From positions 1 through 54,930 of the forward strand of contig NZ_QZEX01000018.1 of assembly GCF_003646465.1 (NCBI RefSeq): DNA of 54,930 nucleotides, in the 5' to 3' direction. The DNA is from Chachezhania antarctica (GTDB lineage: Bacteria; Pseudomonadota; Alphaproteobacteria; Rhodobacterales; Rhodobacteraceae). A program made the translations under genes and the position numbers. A model generated the notes under the pieces. It ran no database searches, was not told where the DNA came from, and saw nothing but the letters and a program-made list of their open reading frames with translations. Shown here one piece after another: positions 7,656-16,603 of the stretch (its first letter is position 1; each line of letters starts with the position of its first letter).

Positions 7656-8504
7656 TCAGGCTTCCGCGTCCACCGCGGCCCTGGGCCGCCAGGCCGACAG
7701 GTCGCGGCCGAATTCCCGCTCCGCCCAGTCGATTTCCGGCGCGAAGATCTCGTCCAGGCGGGCGAGCTCCCCGGGCGAAGGCATGGCCTCGGAGCTCTTG
7801 TCGATGGGCACGTAGATCGATCGCCCCAGCGCCCCGTGCTTGACCCGCCCGACGAAGTTCTGCAGCCCCATCTGCCGGGCCGCGGCGGCGCCCAGTTTCA
7901 TCGTCCGCGCCAGTGCGAAGGACCGTGCGCGCGAGGCCGGGCGCACCACGCCCACGTCCTCGGCCGGCCGCGGCGCGATCCCCAGGAAATCGGTGATCTG
8001 GCGGGCATAGCCGTTCGGGTCGGTCTTCAGGTCGTCGAAGAACAGGCAGCACAGCCGGTCCTCGGGGAAACGCGCGCGGTAGCGCGGCACCAGGACCGAG
8101 TAGCGGGAATTCTCGATCAGGTCCGGGAAGCTCTCCAGCGCCTCGCCCAGGGGCTGGCGGGTCATGCCGCTGCGCTTGAGATAGAGGTAATGGGACACCG
8201 TCCGGGCACGGGGATTGCGCATCGACAGCAGGATATTCACACCCGGCAGGTCGGCCGCGATCCGGTCGGCGGTCTCGTCCGACAGGATGTAATCGTGCGA
8301 GATCTCGCCGCGCGCGATCTGGTCGGCCGTGGCGGGAGCGAAGAAATCCGCGTACCAGCCCAGCCCGCGACGATATTCCCGGTCAAAGAAGTAGATGTCC
8401 TTCGCGTCCGGAATGAAACATTGCGGGTGCTGGCGGAGATATTCGAAGATCCAGGTCGATCCGGTCTTGTCCGGCCCGATGAAGAGAAAATTGGGAAGCT
8501 GCAT
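7656..8504 (-). CDS. Sulfotransferase family protein
   Basis: A 282-residue protein with the PAPS-binding 5'-phosphosulfate loop near the start (FIGPDKTGSTWIFEYL, residues 8-23) and the 3'-phosphate motif MRNPRARTVSHYLYLKR near residue 95-111. This is the architecture of soluble carbohydrate and heparan-type sulfotransferases, which move sulfate from PAPS to a sugar hydroxyl or amine. GAGG upstream supports the ATG at 8504. It is the last gene of a leftward operon (10713 to 7656) with spacers of only 3 and 10 bp, shared with a GT4 transferase and another sulfotransferase, so its substrate is probably the same repeat unit. The gene for PAPS synthesis is not on the plasmid. Confidence 0.85.
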   Translation of the reverse strand: MQLPNFLFIGPDKTGSTWIFEYLRQHPQCFIPDAKDIYFFDREYRRGLGWYADFFAPATADQIARGEISHDYILSDETADRIAADLPGVNILLSMRNPRARTVSHYLYLKRSGMTRQPLGEALESFPDLIENSRYSVLVPRYRARFPEDRLCCLFFDDLKTDPNGYARQITDFLGIAPRPAEDVGVVRPASRARSFALARTMKLGAAAARQMGLQNFVGRVKHGALGRSIYVPIDKSSEAMPSPGELARLDEIFAPEIDWAEREFGRDLSAWRPRAAVDAEA

Positions 8505-8514
8505 GATATCCGCC

Positions 8515-9747
8515 TCAGCCGGCCGAGCGGCCGGAACCCCGGGCGGGGAGCAGCGCGCTGTAGAGGGTCAGGTAATCCTCGGCAAACCGGGCCGAGGTGA
8601 AATGGCCTGCCTTCGACAGGCAGGCGCCGCGCATCGCCCGGGCCCTGTCCGGGTTGGCGATATAGGTCTTCAGAACCCCGGCCAGCGCCGCGGCATCGCC
8701 CGGTTCGACAAGGTCGCCGGTCGTGCCCGGTTCGATCATTTCCGGGATCCCGCCGATCCGCGATCCGATCACCGGGAGCCCCGCGCAGAAGGATTCGAAC
8801 ACCACCCGCGGCAGCGGATCGTTCCAGATCGACGGCACCACCGAGATGTCGATGCCCGACAGGAAGGTTCGCGTGTCCTGCCAGCCCAGGAACCGGACCC
8901 GGTTGTCCTTTTCCCCGAGCGCGGTCAGCCGCGCTTCCTGTTCGGGGCTGCCGCTGCCGGCGATCTGCAGTTCCCAGCCGTCGGTCCCGGCCAGCTTCTC
9001 GCAGGCGTCGAGCAGGACGTTCAGCCCCTTGGTGGGATGGAGCCGGCCCATGAAGCCGATCTTCAGCGGTCCGGGCGGCCGGGGGGCGTCGGCATCGTCG
9101 GGTGACAACGCCGCGCCGCCGGCAAAGCCGCAATTGATCACGCCCTGCTGCGGCACGCCGCCGAAATAGCCGCTGTCGAGATGCCGGCCGAGCACGGCCC
9201 GGCTGTCGCCCATGACCGCGTCGACCAGCGCGCTGTCGCCGCGCCGCCGGGCCGTCAGCAGCTGGCAGTCGCGGCACTGGGTGCCGCAATCGGCGCCGCC
9301 GCGGAACATCGGCCCGCGGAAGCAGACGAGGTAGGTGCCGAAGAGCGTATGCACGAGCGGCAAGTCCAGGGCGCGGACGGCATGCCAGATCCGCGTGGTC
9401 ACCCCGGCCAGGTTGAAGGTGTTGACGATGTCCGGGGAAATCGCCGCGATCTCGGTGCGCAGCCGCTCGGTCCAGCCGCGGTCGGCGGCGGCGCTCAGAT
9501 GCCAGTGCAGCCGCCCGATCGAACTGCGGGCCTCGGCCGTGGGGCCGGTGCCCGACAGGGTCCGGCCAAGCGCCGTGACAGCCATGCCCTCGTGCTCGAA
9601 GCGCTGGGTCTCGGCGGTGCCGGAATGGCACAGCACATGCACCTCGTGGCCGCGGGCCACCAGTTCCCGGCCCAGCGTTTCGACCGATTTCTCGGCCCCG
9701 CCCAGCATGTTCGGGTAGAAGAAATTGTTCGACAGCAGGATCCGCAT
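8515..9747 (-). CDS. GT4-family glycosyltransferase
   Basis: A 410-residue GT-B protein. The N-terminus has the classic MRILLSNNFFYPNMLGGAEK start with the GGAE loop, residues 140-190 carry a Cys-rich CGTQCRDCQ segment often seen in GT4 enzymes with a small metal-binding insert, and the C-terminal half has IGFMGRLHPTKGLNVLL, RFLGWQDT, SIWNDPLPRVVFESFCAGLPVI and GGIPEMI, including the donor-binding E-x7-E. The sugar it transfers cannot be told. It sits 3 bp after the sulfotransferase gene ending at 9751 and 10 bp before the one starting at 8504, so it is the middle of a three-gene leftward operon building and sulfating one polysaccharide. Confidence 0.9.
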   Translation of the reverse strand: MRILLSNNFFYPNMLGGAEKSVETLGRELVARGHEVHVLCHSGTAETQRFEHEGMAVTALGRTLSGTGPTAEARSSIGRLHWHLSAAADRGWTERLRTEIAAISPDIVNTFNLAGVTTRIWHAVRALDLPLVHTLFGTYLVCFRGPMFRGGADCGTQCRDCQLLTARRRGDSALVDAVMGDSRAVLGRHLDSGYFGGVPQQGVINCGFAGGAALSPDDADAPRPPGPLKIGFMGRLHPTKGLNVLLDACEKLAGTDGWELQIAGSGSPEQEARLTALGEKDNRVRFLGWQDTRTFLSGIDISVVPSIWNDPLPRVVFESFCAGLPVIGSRIGGIPEMIEPGTTGDLVEPGDAAALAGVLKTYIANPDRARAMRGACLSKAGHFTSARFAEDYLTLYSALLPARGSGRSAG

Positions 9748-9750
9748 CGC

Positions 9751-10713
9751 TCAGCCCTCCTTGCCGTCGACCATGGGTGTCTCTGCCAGCATGGCCGCCG
9801 TTTCCCCGGTCAGTTCGCCGACCCGGGCGGCCTCCTCCTCGGTCAGGACCGAGGTCCAGTAGGAATTCACCTTCGAGATGTCGCGATTCTGGTCGTGGGC
9901 CTTGTTTTCCTTCGGTTGCTCGGTCGTGGCGCTGCCTTCGGCCGGTGCGGTGTAGGCCGCGCGGATCTGCTGTTCGATCCCATCGGTCCAGGGAATGTCG
10001 AGATGGCGGTAGAGCGTCCGGTAGACCCCGACCGGCTGGGCGATCACGTCGTCGATGTCGACGAACCACAGGTTGTCGCGGGCGCGGAAGGCCTCGACGG
10101 CGCGGCGGTAGTTGACCGACCAGAGCAGCGCCGCGTTCTCGGCCGCGGAATAGCCCTCGGCGCCGAAGGATTTCGGCAGGCAGGGCGCGCTCCATGCGCC
10201 GAGCGCATCGAGCCGGCCGGCCACCTCGTCGGCATCGTTGCCCCAGCGCATGCGCTTGTAGCTTGCCGCCACCGCGAAGGGGTTGCGCACCGTGACGACC
10301 GACGGGATGTCCTGCATCGCGGGATGGCCCAGCAGCGGCAGGGCGAAGGGATCCTTCCAGATCAGCCGTTCGATTCCGAACCGGTACTTTGCCGCCAGGT
10401 AGGACAGCCGCGGACGGTGGCCGACAAGACGGGCCGCGATCTTGCGGTGGATCTTCTCGCGGTCGTAGCCGCGCTTCTTGTACGTCAGCTTCAGATGCCG
10501 GATGCCGTGGACGATCTCTTCGAGGTCGGTATCGTCGAACCCGGCCGTGCCGGGGATCTCGTAATGCCGCGAGACGCGGGAGAGGCCCGTGATCCCGTTC
10601 AGGGGCTCGTGCAGGGGCGCCGTGTTCCCGGGCAGGGACAGGTATTGCCCGATCGCCGTCGTGCCTGACCGTGGCGATCCCGTAACGAGAATGACCCGTT
10701 TTGGTGCGCTCAT
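9751..10713 (-). CDS. Sulfotransferase family protein
   Basis: A 320-residue protein. The P-loop-like PAPS site is ILVTGSPRSGTTAIGQYL close to the N-terminus, and VVTVRNPFAVAASYKRMRW (about residues 140-158) is the 3'-phosphate binding motif. The ATG at 10713 is preferred because GAAAGG lies seven bases upstream; an ATG at 10731 adds six residues. It is the first gene of the leftward operon with a GT4 transferase and a second sulfotransferase. Residues around 260-280 (ATTEQPKENKAHDQNRD) form a hydrophilic stretch before the C-terminal TPMVDGKEG end. The 231-bp divergent gap to the polymerase gene holds an A-rich tract (10769-10787) and a GGGCCC palindrome, but no promoter I would call. Confidence 0.85.
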   Translation of the reverse strand: MSAPKRVILVTGSPRSGTTAIGQYLSLPGNTAPLHEPLNGITGLSRVSRHYEIPGTAGFDDTDLEEIVHGIRHLKLTYKKRGYDREKIHRKIAARLVGHRPRLSYLAAKYRFGIERLIWKDPFALPLLGHPAMQDIPSVVTVRNPFAVAASYKRMRWGNDADEVAGRLDALGAWSAPCLPKSFGAEGYSAAENAALLWSVNYRRAVEAFRARDNLWFVDIDDVIAQPVGVYRTLYRHLDIPWTDGIEQQIRAAYTAPAEGSATTEQPKENKAHDQNRDISKVNSYWTSVLTEEEAARVGELTGETAAMLAETPMVDGKEG

Positions 10714-10962
10714 GAAATGACCTTTCGGCATGGGTTGCCGGTGGGCCCCGCAGGGCCCTCTGCCGGAAAAAATAAAAAAATCGCAAACAAACCGGGGAGG
10801 TCACCTTCCCGACCTGGCGCGCGCTCAGAGTTAAACAGACTGGGTTACGCCGCAAGCCCTCTCGCCGGCGCGAAATGACCCACCGGGGCGGCGCGACAGC
10901 ATGGTGGCTGGACGACGCCCGCGCCGCCGTGACAGGATATTTCCAGACCCGATGAGAGCGCC

Positions 10963-12321
10963 ATGATGACCGCCTTGCCCCTGAACAGAAGCGACCGCGC
11001 CGGCTTCATACTGCTCATGCTGTTCGTGGCCTCGCTCTTCGCGCTGTCGGTGCCCTACCTGGCGATGCTGTTCCTGTTCGCGGGGGCCGGGCTCTATTTC
11101 GGCCAGGTCGTCATCAGCAAGAAGATCAACAAGCAGGCGTTCTGCTTCGCTCTCCTGCTGGGCTATGTCACGCTCTGGGGGCTCATGTCCGGCGGGCTGG
11201 TGCCGTCCTCGTTCCTGGATCCGGCCTATTTTGCTGGCGAAGGCCGGATCTATGTCGCCTACCTGCCCATCTTCCTGATCTTCGCGCTGCCGACGCGGCT
11301 TTTCACCGAGCAGAACATCCTGCTCCTGGTCAAGCTGATCATGGCCCTGGGCATCGCGCTGTCGCCGCTCTGGGCCACCGGCCACATGGAAGTGCTTTTC
11401 GGCAGCCACCATGCCAACGGCTACGCGTCCTCGAACATGCTGATCATCTTCGCGGCGCTCTATGCGGCGCTCCGGCGCAAATGGCTGCTGGCCGGGCTCT
11501 GCATGGCGCTCCTGATGTTCATGTTCTCGAACTCGCGGACCTCCTTCATCGGTCTCGCAGCCGCCTTCATGATCTATTACCGCCGCGAGCTGCTTCACCC
11601 CAAATATATCATTCCCGCGGTGATCTTCATTTTCGCAGCGGGTTATCTCTGGTCGTCCATCAGCCCCTTTTCCTACGACCGTCTGATGGTCGTGTTCAAA
11701 GCCGAGACTTGGAACAGCATCATCACTCAATTCGCGATGGCCTCCGAGCTTTCGGACCCCAGTACACAGCAGCTCGACCGGGTGGGCCGGGAATATAATA
11801 TCCTGACGCGTATCAATCTGTGGGCCCGGGCGCTTTGGTTCTTCGAGCAGTCGCCCATTCTGGGAATCGGCAGTTTTCGCTACAATGATTACATGCCATT
11901 TCTGCATCAGGTGATTCCCGGTGTGGCGATTGTATCCTCCGATTATCCTGCGTATACTGTTGCGACGGCACACAACTCTTATTTTCAGGTGCTTGCGGAA
12001 GGCGGGCTTGTCGGCATGGCGATCTACCTCATGCCCTGGCTGTACGCGCTTTACACGTTCGGGCAAAAACGTAAACCAACCCCGTTTGCCCGCGCCATAA
12101 CCCAAATCGGCTCCCTGTCGACCCTATTCCTGATGTTTGGAGCCTTGACAGGACATCTCTTCGCCTCCCCGTCGGGGACACTCTGGGTGGTGCTCCTGAT
12201 CGGACTGGCGCTGCAGCATCTGCGACTGTGCGAACAGAAGACCGTCGCCGCCCGGCAGGAGGAGGCCGGCAGGGCTGGTGCCGGCGCGGCGCCGCCGGTC
12301 CCGGCGGGCTACCCGGCCTGA
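10963..12321 (+). CDS. O-antigen polymerase / ligase-type membrane protein (Wzy-like)
   Basis: A 452-residue, very hydrophobic protein with about ten to twelve predicted membrane segments and a large periplasmic loop at roughly residues 225-320, which ends in the conserved TAHNSYFQVLAEGGLVGMA (H-N-x-Y, Wzy_C/WaaL-like) motif. Such proteins polymerise undecaprenyl-linked repeat units (Wzy) or ligate polymer to lipid A-core (WaaL); the neighbouring flippase and glycosyltransferases favour Wzy. The middle and 3' part (about 11600-12150) is clearly richer in A+T and in codons such as AAT, ATA and TAT than both ends, suggesting a mosaic or transferred segment. It is followed after 163 bp by a sulfotransferase gene on the same strand. 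Confidence 0.85.
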   Translation: MMTALPLNRSDRAGFILLMLFVASLFALSVPYLAMLFLFAGAGLYFGQVVISKKINKQAFCFALLLGYVTLWGLMSGGLVPSSFLDPAYFAGEGRIYVAYLPIFLIFALPTRLFTEQNILLLVKLIMALGIALSPLWATGHMEVLFGSHHANGYASSNMLIIFAALYAALRRKWLLAGLCMALLMFMFSNSRTSFIGLAAAFMIYYRRELLHPKYIIPAVIFIFAAGYLWSSISPFSYDRLMVVFKAETWNSIITQFAMASELSDPSTQQLDRVGREYNILTRINLWARALWFFEQSPILGIGSFRYNDYMPFLHQVIPGVAIVSSDYPAYTVATAHNSYFQVLAEGGLVGMAIYLMPWLYALYTFGQKRKPTPFARAITQIGSLSTLFLMFGALTGHLFASPSGTLWVVLLIGLALQHLRLCEQKTVAARQEEAGRAGAGAAPPVPAGYPA

Positions 12322-12484
12322 ATACCGGGCACGATGTCCACCGGGAAGGCAGACGCGCTTTTGCCGCGGGGCCGGTCGTCGCACCGGACATCGTGCCAGC
12401 TTTACAGGGATGCGCGAACTTCACAGAGTGCGGCCGGGAGCGCGCTTGGACACCGGCGCACCAACCTAGGAAAGTCGCCCCGCC

Positions 12485-13453
12485 ATGGATGCCTCACCCC
12501 GTACCGACACGCCCGAGACCGGCCCATCGGTCCTGCCGAATTTCCTGATTGCAGGTGCGCCCAAATCCGGCACCAGTTCGGTGCATCGCTGGCTGGCAGA
12601 GCACCCCGAGGCAAAGGGATCGATCCGGAAGGAGACCTATTTCATGGTCGATCCGGGCACCCACATGTTCGATGCCGAAAACCACGTGTCGGCCACCGGG
12701 CTCGCCGGATATGCTGACAATTTCGAGGAGGGCCCGGACATGCCCGCGATCCTCTTCGAATCGACTCCGTCCTACCTCTACAGCGACACCGCCCTGCAGA
12801 CGGCGGCCCGCTTCCCCAGGCCGGTGAAGGTATTCTTCGTTCTCCGCGAACCCGGGGACCAGATCTATTCGCTCTATCGCTACTTTCGCAGCAACTGGGA
12901 CTGGATCCCGGCGGACATGTCCTTCGGCGATTTCCTGGAGCATGCCCACGCCGGCACCCATCCCTTCAAGGGCAACGAACTGGCGGTGAACTGCCTGCGC
13001 TTTGCCTGCTATGTCGATTACCTGCGCAAGTGGCGCGATGTCGTCGGCCCCGGAAACATCCGCGTCGATCTCTTCGAACGGGTGCAGTCGGATCCGCGCG
13101 GGATGATGCAGGATCTGGCCGCCTGGCTGGGCATCGATCCCGGCTTCTACGACGATTACGCGTTCCCCAGCATGAACCGCACCTACAAGGCCCGCAACAA
13201 GATGCTCCAGGCGATCAACCTGCGGGTCCGGCGCGCGATCCCGAAAAGCGCGCTGCGCCAGAAGATCCGCGCGGCCTATCACGCCGTCAATTCCGCACCG
13301 CCCGACAGCGCGGCCAGCGAGGATGAGCATCTGAAGCGGCGCATCTCGGAAGAATTCGCGGCCTGCAACGCGGCCCTGGCCGCCGAATTCGGCCTGGATG
13401 TCGGCGGCTGGCCATTGGCCGCCGGAGCCAGTTCGGGCACGGCAACACCATGA
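12485..13453 (+). CDS. Sulfotransferase family protein
   Basis: A 322-residue protein with the PAPS site FLIAGAPKSGTSSVHRWL (residues 19-36) and the 3'-phosphate motif FFVLREPGDQIYSLYRYF near residue 119-136, plus a Glu/Ser active-site-like segment FESTPSYLY between them, as in heparan N- or O-sulfotransferase-like families. Its start ATG at 12485 has AGGAAAG about ten bases upstream. It lies between the Wzy-like and Wzx-like genes on the same strand and 28 bp before the flippase start, so it is part of that rightward unit and likely sulfates the repeat unit before export. Confidence 0.85.
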   Translation: MDASPRTDTPETGPSVLPNFLIAGAPKSGTSSVHRWLAEHPEAKGSIRKETYFMVDPGTHMFDAENHVSATGLAGYADNFEEGPDMPAILFESTPSYLYSDTALQTAARFPRPVKVFFVLREPGDQIYSLYRYFRSNWDWIPADMSFGDFLEHAHAGTHPFKGNELAVNCLRFACYVDYLRKWRDVVGPGNIRVDLFERVQSDPRGMMQDLAAWLGIDPGFYDDYAFPSMNRTYKARNKMLQAINLRVRRAIPKSALRQKIRAAYHAVNSAPPDSAASEDEHLKRRISEEFAACNAALAAEFGLDVGGWPLAAGASSGTATP

Positions 13454-13481
13454 TCGGAATCTCTGCGGCCGGATTGTCAGC

Positions 13482-14729
13482 GTGAGCACGTCCAAGGAAC
13501 CCGAAGATCTCAGGCGCAGCATGTCGTGGTCGGCCATCGGCTACGGCGTGTTCATGCTGAGCCAGATCGCCATGATCATGATCATGACCCGCCTGGCCCC
13601 GATCGAGGATATTGGACGCTACGGTGTCGCCCTGTCGATCGCGACGATCGTGCTGACCTTCACCAATCTCAACCTGAGAATGGGCAATGTCACCGACACG
13701 ACGACGCTTTTCTCGCCTGGCGTCTATGTCGCGACCCGCATCCTGTCGACGGCTCTGGCCATGGCCGGCATCGCGGTGCTGTCCTGGTTCTTCGGCGAGG
13801 ATGTGCGCGCCTTCGAGATCGGCCTGATCATCGGCGTGATGAAGTGCGCGGAAGCGATGTGCGATCTGTTCTACAGCAATTACCAGAAGGCGGGACGGAT
13901 GGCACTGATGGCCCGGTCACTGGTGCTACGCGGCCCGATCGCCATCCTCTTGTTCGGCATCGTGCTCTACCTGACGCGGGACATCCGCATAGCGCTCGTC
14001 AGCCAGATCCTGGTCTGGTGGTCGGTCCTGCTGTTTCACGACGTGCCGCAAGCCAACCGCCTCTTCAGCCTGCGGCCTGATTTTGATTTCGGCCAAATCC
14101 GCAAGCTGGTGCGGGAATCCATGTCGCTGGGCATTGCCGGGCTCTTGACCGCCATCGCCACCAATGCGCCGCGCCTTGTCGTGGCCCAGTTCCTGGGCCT
14201 GACGGCCGCCGGTATCTTCACCTCGGTGGCCTATATCCTGCAGGTCGGCACGGTCTTCGCAACTTCGGTGACCCGGGCGATCGCCCACCGGCTTGCCACG
14301 CTCTTCCAGGCAGGTAATTCGGTCCACTATCGGCGGCTGATTGCGAAGGTCTCCGGGGCAATGGGGGCTCTGGGCGTGGGCCTCTTCGTGCTGGCGCTGC
14401 TTGGTGGGCAGACCATCCTCACCCTTGCCTTCGGTGCCAAGTTCGCCGACCAGAAGACCCTGTTCGCGCTGCTCTGTATGGTGCTGTCCTTCCGGTTGGT
14501 TATTGCGGTTCTGCAAACCGGACTCCTGGCACAACGCGAATTTGTCCGCTTCGCGCGGCACCGTTTCTGGGTTGCGGCTCTGATGGTGGGTGGCTGTTCG
14601 GCAGGTGCGCTAATCTGGGGTATGATCGGTGTCGGAGCCGCGCTGCTTCTAGTTTCACTCTACCAGATCCTCACACTGTACGTTCTTCTGGGACAGCACC
14701 ATCCCCGACAATCCGGCAAAGAAGGCTAA
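13482..14729 (+). CDS. Polysaccharide flippase (Wzx/RfbX-type, MATE-like)
   Basis: A 415-residue protein, if started at GTG 13482 (VSTSKEPEDL), with about twelve hydrophobic helices arranged like oligosaccharidyl-lipid flippases of the MOP superfamily (MSWSAIGYGVFMLSQIAMI at the first helix, SLGIAGLLTAIATNAPRLV in the middle). An in-frame ATG at 13398 lies inside the previous gene and adds unlikely sequence. It would move undecaprenyl-linked repeat units across the inner membrane for the Wzy-like polymerase. Five bases separate it from the pyruvyl transferase gene that follows, so they are co-transcribed. Wzx proteins are poorly conserved, so specificity cannot be given. Confidence 0.85.
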   Translation: MSTSKEPEDLRRSMSWSAIGYGVFMLSQIAMIMIMTRLAPIEDIGRYGVALSIATIVLTFTNLNLRMGNVTDTTTLFSPGVYVATRILSTALAMAGIAVLSWFFGEDVRAFEIGLIIGVMKCAEAMCDLFYSNYQKAGRMALMARSLVLRGPIAILLFGIVLYLTRDIRIALVSQILVWWSVLLFHDVPQANRLFSLRPDFDFGQIRKLVRESMSLGIAGLLTAIATNAPRLVVAQFLGLTAAGIFTSVAYILQVGTVFATSVTRAIAHRLATLFQAGNSVHYRRLIAKVSGAMGALGVGLFVLALLGGQTILTLAFGAKFADQKTLFALLCMVLSFRLVIAVLQTGLLAQREFVRFARHRFWVAALMVGGCSAGALIWGMIGVGAALLLVSLYQILTLYVLLGQHHPRQSGKEG

Positions 14730-14734
14730 GACTC

Positions 14735-15706
14735 ATGAACGAAGGCTATTTCTCCAAACAGCGCGCGGCAGTGATTCTCGATCCCGCGATTGCGACCAGA
14801 AATGCGGGAGATGAAGTGATCTCCCAAGCTTGCAGGCACTGGATACGGAAGGCACTGCCAACTCATTTCCTGAGCCCGGTGCCGACCCATGAAAAAATGG
14901 GTACCCGCAGCTGGCGGCTGCTCAAGCAAAGCGAATATGCGATCGTCGGCGGCAGCAATATCCTGACCTCCAATCTGCTCTTCGACCGAGGATGGCGCCT
15001 GTCACCGCGCGATGCCTTCTTTGCGAAAGATCTCATCTTACTTGCTGTTGGCTGGCGCGAATACCAGAAGCCCCCCAACCGAAGCACCAAGGCTCTGCTC
15101 AACCGGGTCCTGAGCCGCGATGGAGTGCATTCTGTTCGCGACTCACATACCTATGAAATGATGCGCAATGCCGGCTTCGAAAATGTCGTCATGACTTCTT
15201 GTGTCACGATGTGGGGCCTGACACCGGACCATCTTGCCAGCATTCCCAAGGAAAAGGCAGATGCCGTCGTCACGACCTTCACTCGCGGCAAGCCTTCTCC
15301 GGCAGACAAGGCCATGATCGACCTGCTGGTTCAGCAATACGGCAACGTCTATATCTGGCCACAGGGCTTCAACGACTATGATTACGTTCTGGAAATGTCT
15401 CAGGGTCGAGCTACGGTGCTGGCCCCGACTCTGGAAGCCTATGACGAGCTTCTGATGGGCGACGAGCCGGTAGATTATGTCGGGGTACGCTTGCATGCCG
15501 GAATTCGGGCGCTGCAGAAGAAGCGCCGCGCATTCATTATCGCAATCGACAACCGCGCCACGGAAATTTCCCGCGACACAGGGTTGGGCGCAATCCCGCG
15601 AGGAGAAAATCCCGATATCATTGCCGCTCGTCTGAACAAGCCCTTCGTCTCGGAATTACGCCTGCCCCAGGATGCGATTGATACCTGGCTCTCCCAGTTC
15701 TCCTAA
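14735..15706 (+). CDS. Polysaccharide pyruvyl transferase family protein
   Basis: A 323-residue protein with the family landmarks: AAVILDPAIATRNAGDEVI near the N-terminus (the phosphoenolpyruvate transferase NxGDE motif), AIVGGSNILTS, FFAKDLILLAVGW, SVRDSHTYEMM, and a C-terminal VGVRLHAGIRALQKKR (the R-x-H-A-x-I signature). The family adds pyruvate ketals from PEP to sugars such as galactose or ManNAc, giving acidic, adhesive polymers. The gene is distinctly AT-richer than most of the plasmid and uses codons such as GAA, TCT and AAT more freely, a sign of separate origin. It closes the rightward unit starting at the Wzy-like gene and converges on kdsA. Confidence 0.85.
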   Translation: MNEGYFSKQRAAVILDPAIATRNAGDEVISQACRHWIRKALPTHFLSPVPTHEKMGTRSWRLLKQSEYAIVGGSNILTSNLLFDRGWRLSPRDAFFAKDLILLAVGWREYQKPPNRSTKALLNRVLSRDGVHSVRDSHTYEMMRNAGFENVVMTSCVTMWGLTPDHLASIPKEKADAVVTTFTRGKPSPADKAMIDLLVQQYGNVYIWPQGFNDYDYVLEMSQGRATVLAPTLEAYDELLMGDEPVDYVGVRLHAGIRALQKKRRAFIIAIDNRATEISRDTGLGAIPRGENPDIIAARLNKPFVSELRLPQDAIDTWLSQFS

Positions 15707-15757
15707 ACCGGGCCAAAGGCGCCTACACCCGTGCCGGAGTGAAGAACTTTTGCGCGG

Positions 15758-16603
15758 TTACCTGTTCGCCTTGGCCAGCGCGTCGAAGGCCTTCATCCGC
15801 GCCAGAAGCGGGGCGAGGTCTTCCAGCCGCAGCATGTTGGGCCCGTCGGACGGCGCGTTGTCGGGGTCGTCGTGGACTTCGAGGAAGACCGACGCCGCGC
15901 CCACCGCCAGCGCCGCGCGGGCCAGGACGGGGACGAATTCGCGCTGCCCGCCGGTCGAGCCGCCCAGGCCCCCCGGCTGCTGCACCGAATGGGTGGCGTC
16001 GAAGACCACCGGGTAGCCGGTTTCGGCCATCACCGGCAGCGACCGGAAATCCGAGACCAGCGCGTTGTAGCCGAAGGTCGTGCCGCGTTCGCAGAGCATG
16101 ATGTTTTCATTGCCGGTCGAGGCGATCTTGTCGGCCACGTTGCCCATGTCCCAGGGCGCCAGGAACTGGCCCTTCTTCACGTTGATCGCGGCGCCGGTTT
16201 CGCCGGCGGCCAGCAGCAGGTCGGTCTGACGGCACAGGAACGCCGGGATCTGCAGCACGTCGACGGATTTCGCCGCCTGCACGGCCTGTTCCGCGGTGTG
16301 GATGTCGGTCAGGACCGGGCAGCCGAATTTCTCGCGGATGCCCGACAGGATCTCCAGCCCCGCGTCGATGCCGATGCCGCGCTTGCCCGAGAGCGACGAG
16401 CGGTTGGCCTTGTCGTAGCTGGCCTTGAAGATCACGGGGATGCCCAGCTCTCCCGCGATGCCAACGATCCGTTCGGCCAGCATTTCCGCGTGATCGCGGC
16501 TTTCGATCTGGCAGGGCCCGGCGATCAGGGTGAAGGGGCGGTCATTGGCGATCTCCAGATCGCCGACTTTGACAGATTTGGGGGTGACGGTTGTCGTGCT
16601 CAT
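15758..16603 (-). CDS. kdsA: 3-deoxy-8-phosphooctulonate synthase (Kdo-8-P synthase)
   Basis: A 281-residue enzyme joining D-arabinose-5-phosphate and PEP to form Kdo-8-P in the cytoplasm. Family motifs are clear: LIAGPCQIES (about 26-35), FKASYDKANRSS, GKRGIGIDAGLEIL, VLTDIHT, IPAFLCRQTDLL, KKGQFLAPWDM, CERGTTFGYN and FDATHSVQQPGG. The ATG at 16603 overlaps the kdsB stop by four bases (ATGA), so it is translated with kdsB and kdsD. Kdo is needed for lipid A-core and, in group 2 capsules, for the poly-Kdo lipid linker; a capsule ABC exporter elsewhere on the plasmid fits the second use. Whether the chromosome has its own copy decides how essential the plasmid is. Confidence 0.95.
   Translation of the reverse strand: MSTTTVTPKSVKVGDLEIANDRPFTLIAGPCQIESRDHAEMLAERIVGIAGELGIPVIFKASYDKANRSSLSGKRGIGIDAGLEILSGIREKFGCPVLTDIHTAEQAVQAAKSVDVLQIPAFLCRQTDLLLAAGETGAAINVKKGQFLAPWDMGNVADKIASTGNENIMLCERGTTFGYNALVSDFRSLPVMAETGYPVVFDATHSVQQPGGLGGSTGGQREFVPVLARAALAVGAASVFLEVHDDPDNAPSDGPNMLRLEDLAPLLARMKAFDALAKANR

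Noticed and set aside
9180-10668. Plus-strand open frame of 495 codons opposite the GT4 and sulfotransferase genes
   Set aside because: Antisense shadow of two confidently assigned genes; no start signal or motifs.
10741-10790. Terminator formed by the GGGCCC palindrome and A-rich tract
   Set aside because: The region lies between two divergent genes, where no transcript is expected to end, and the poly-A/T tract is separated from the stem by TCTGCCGG.
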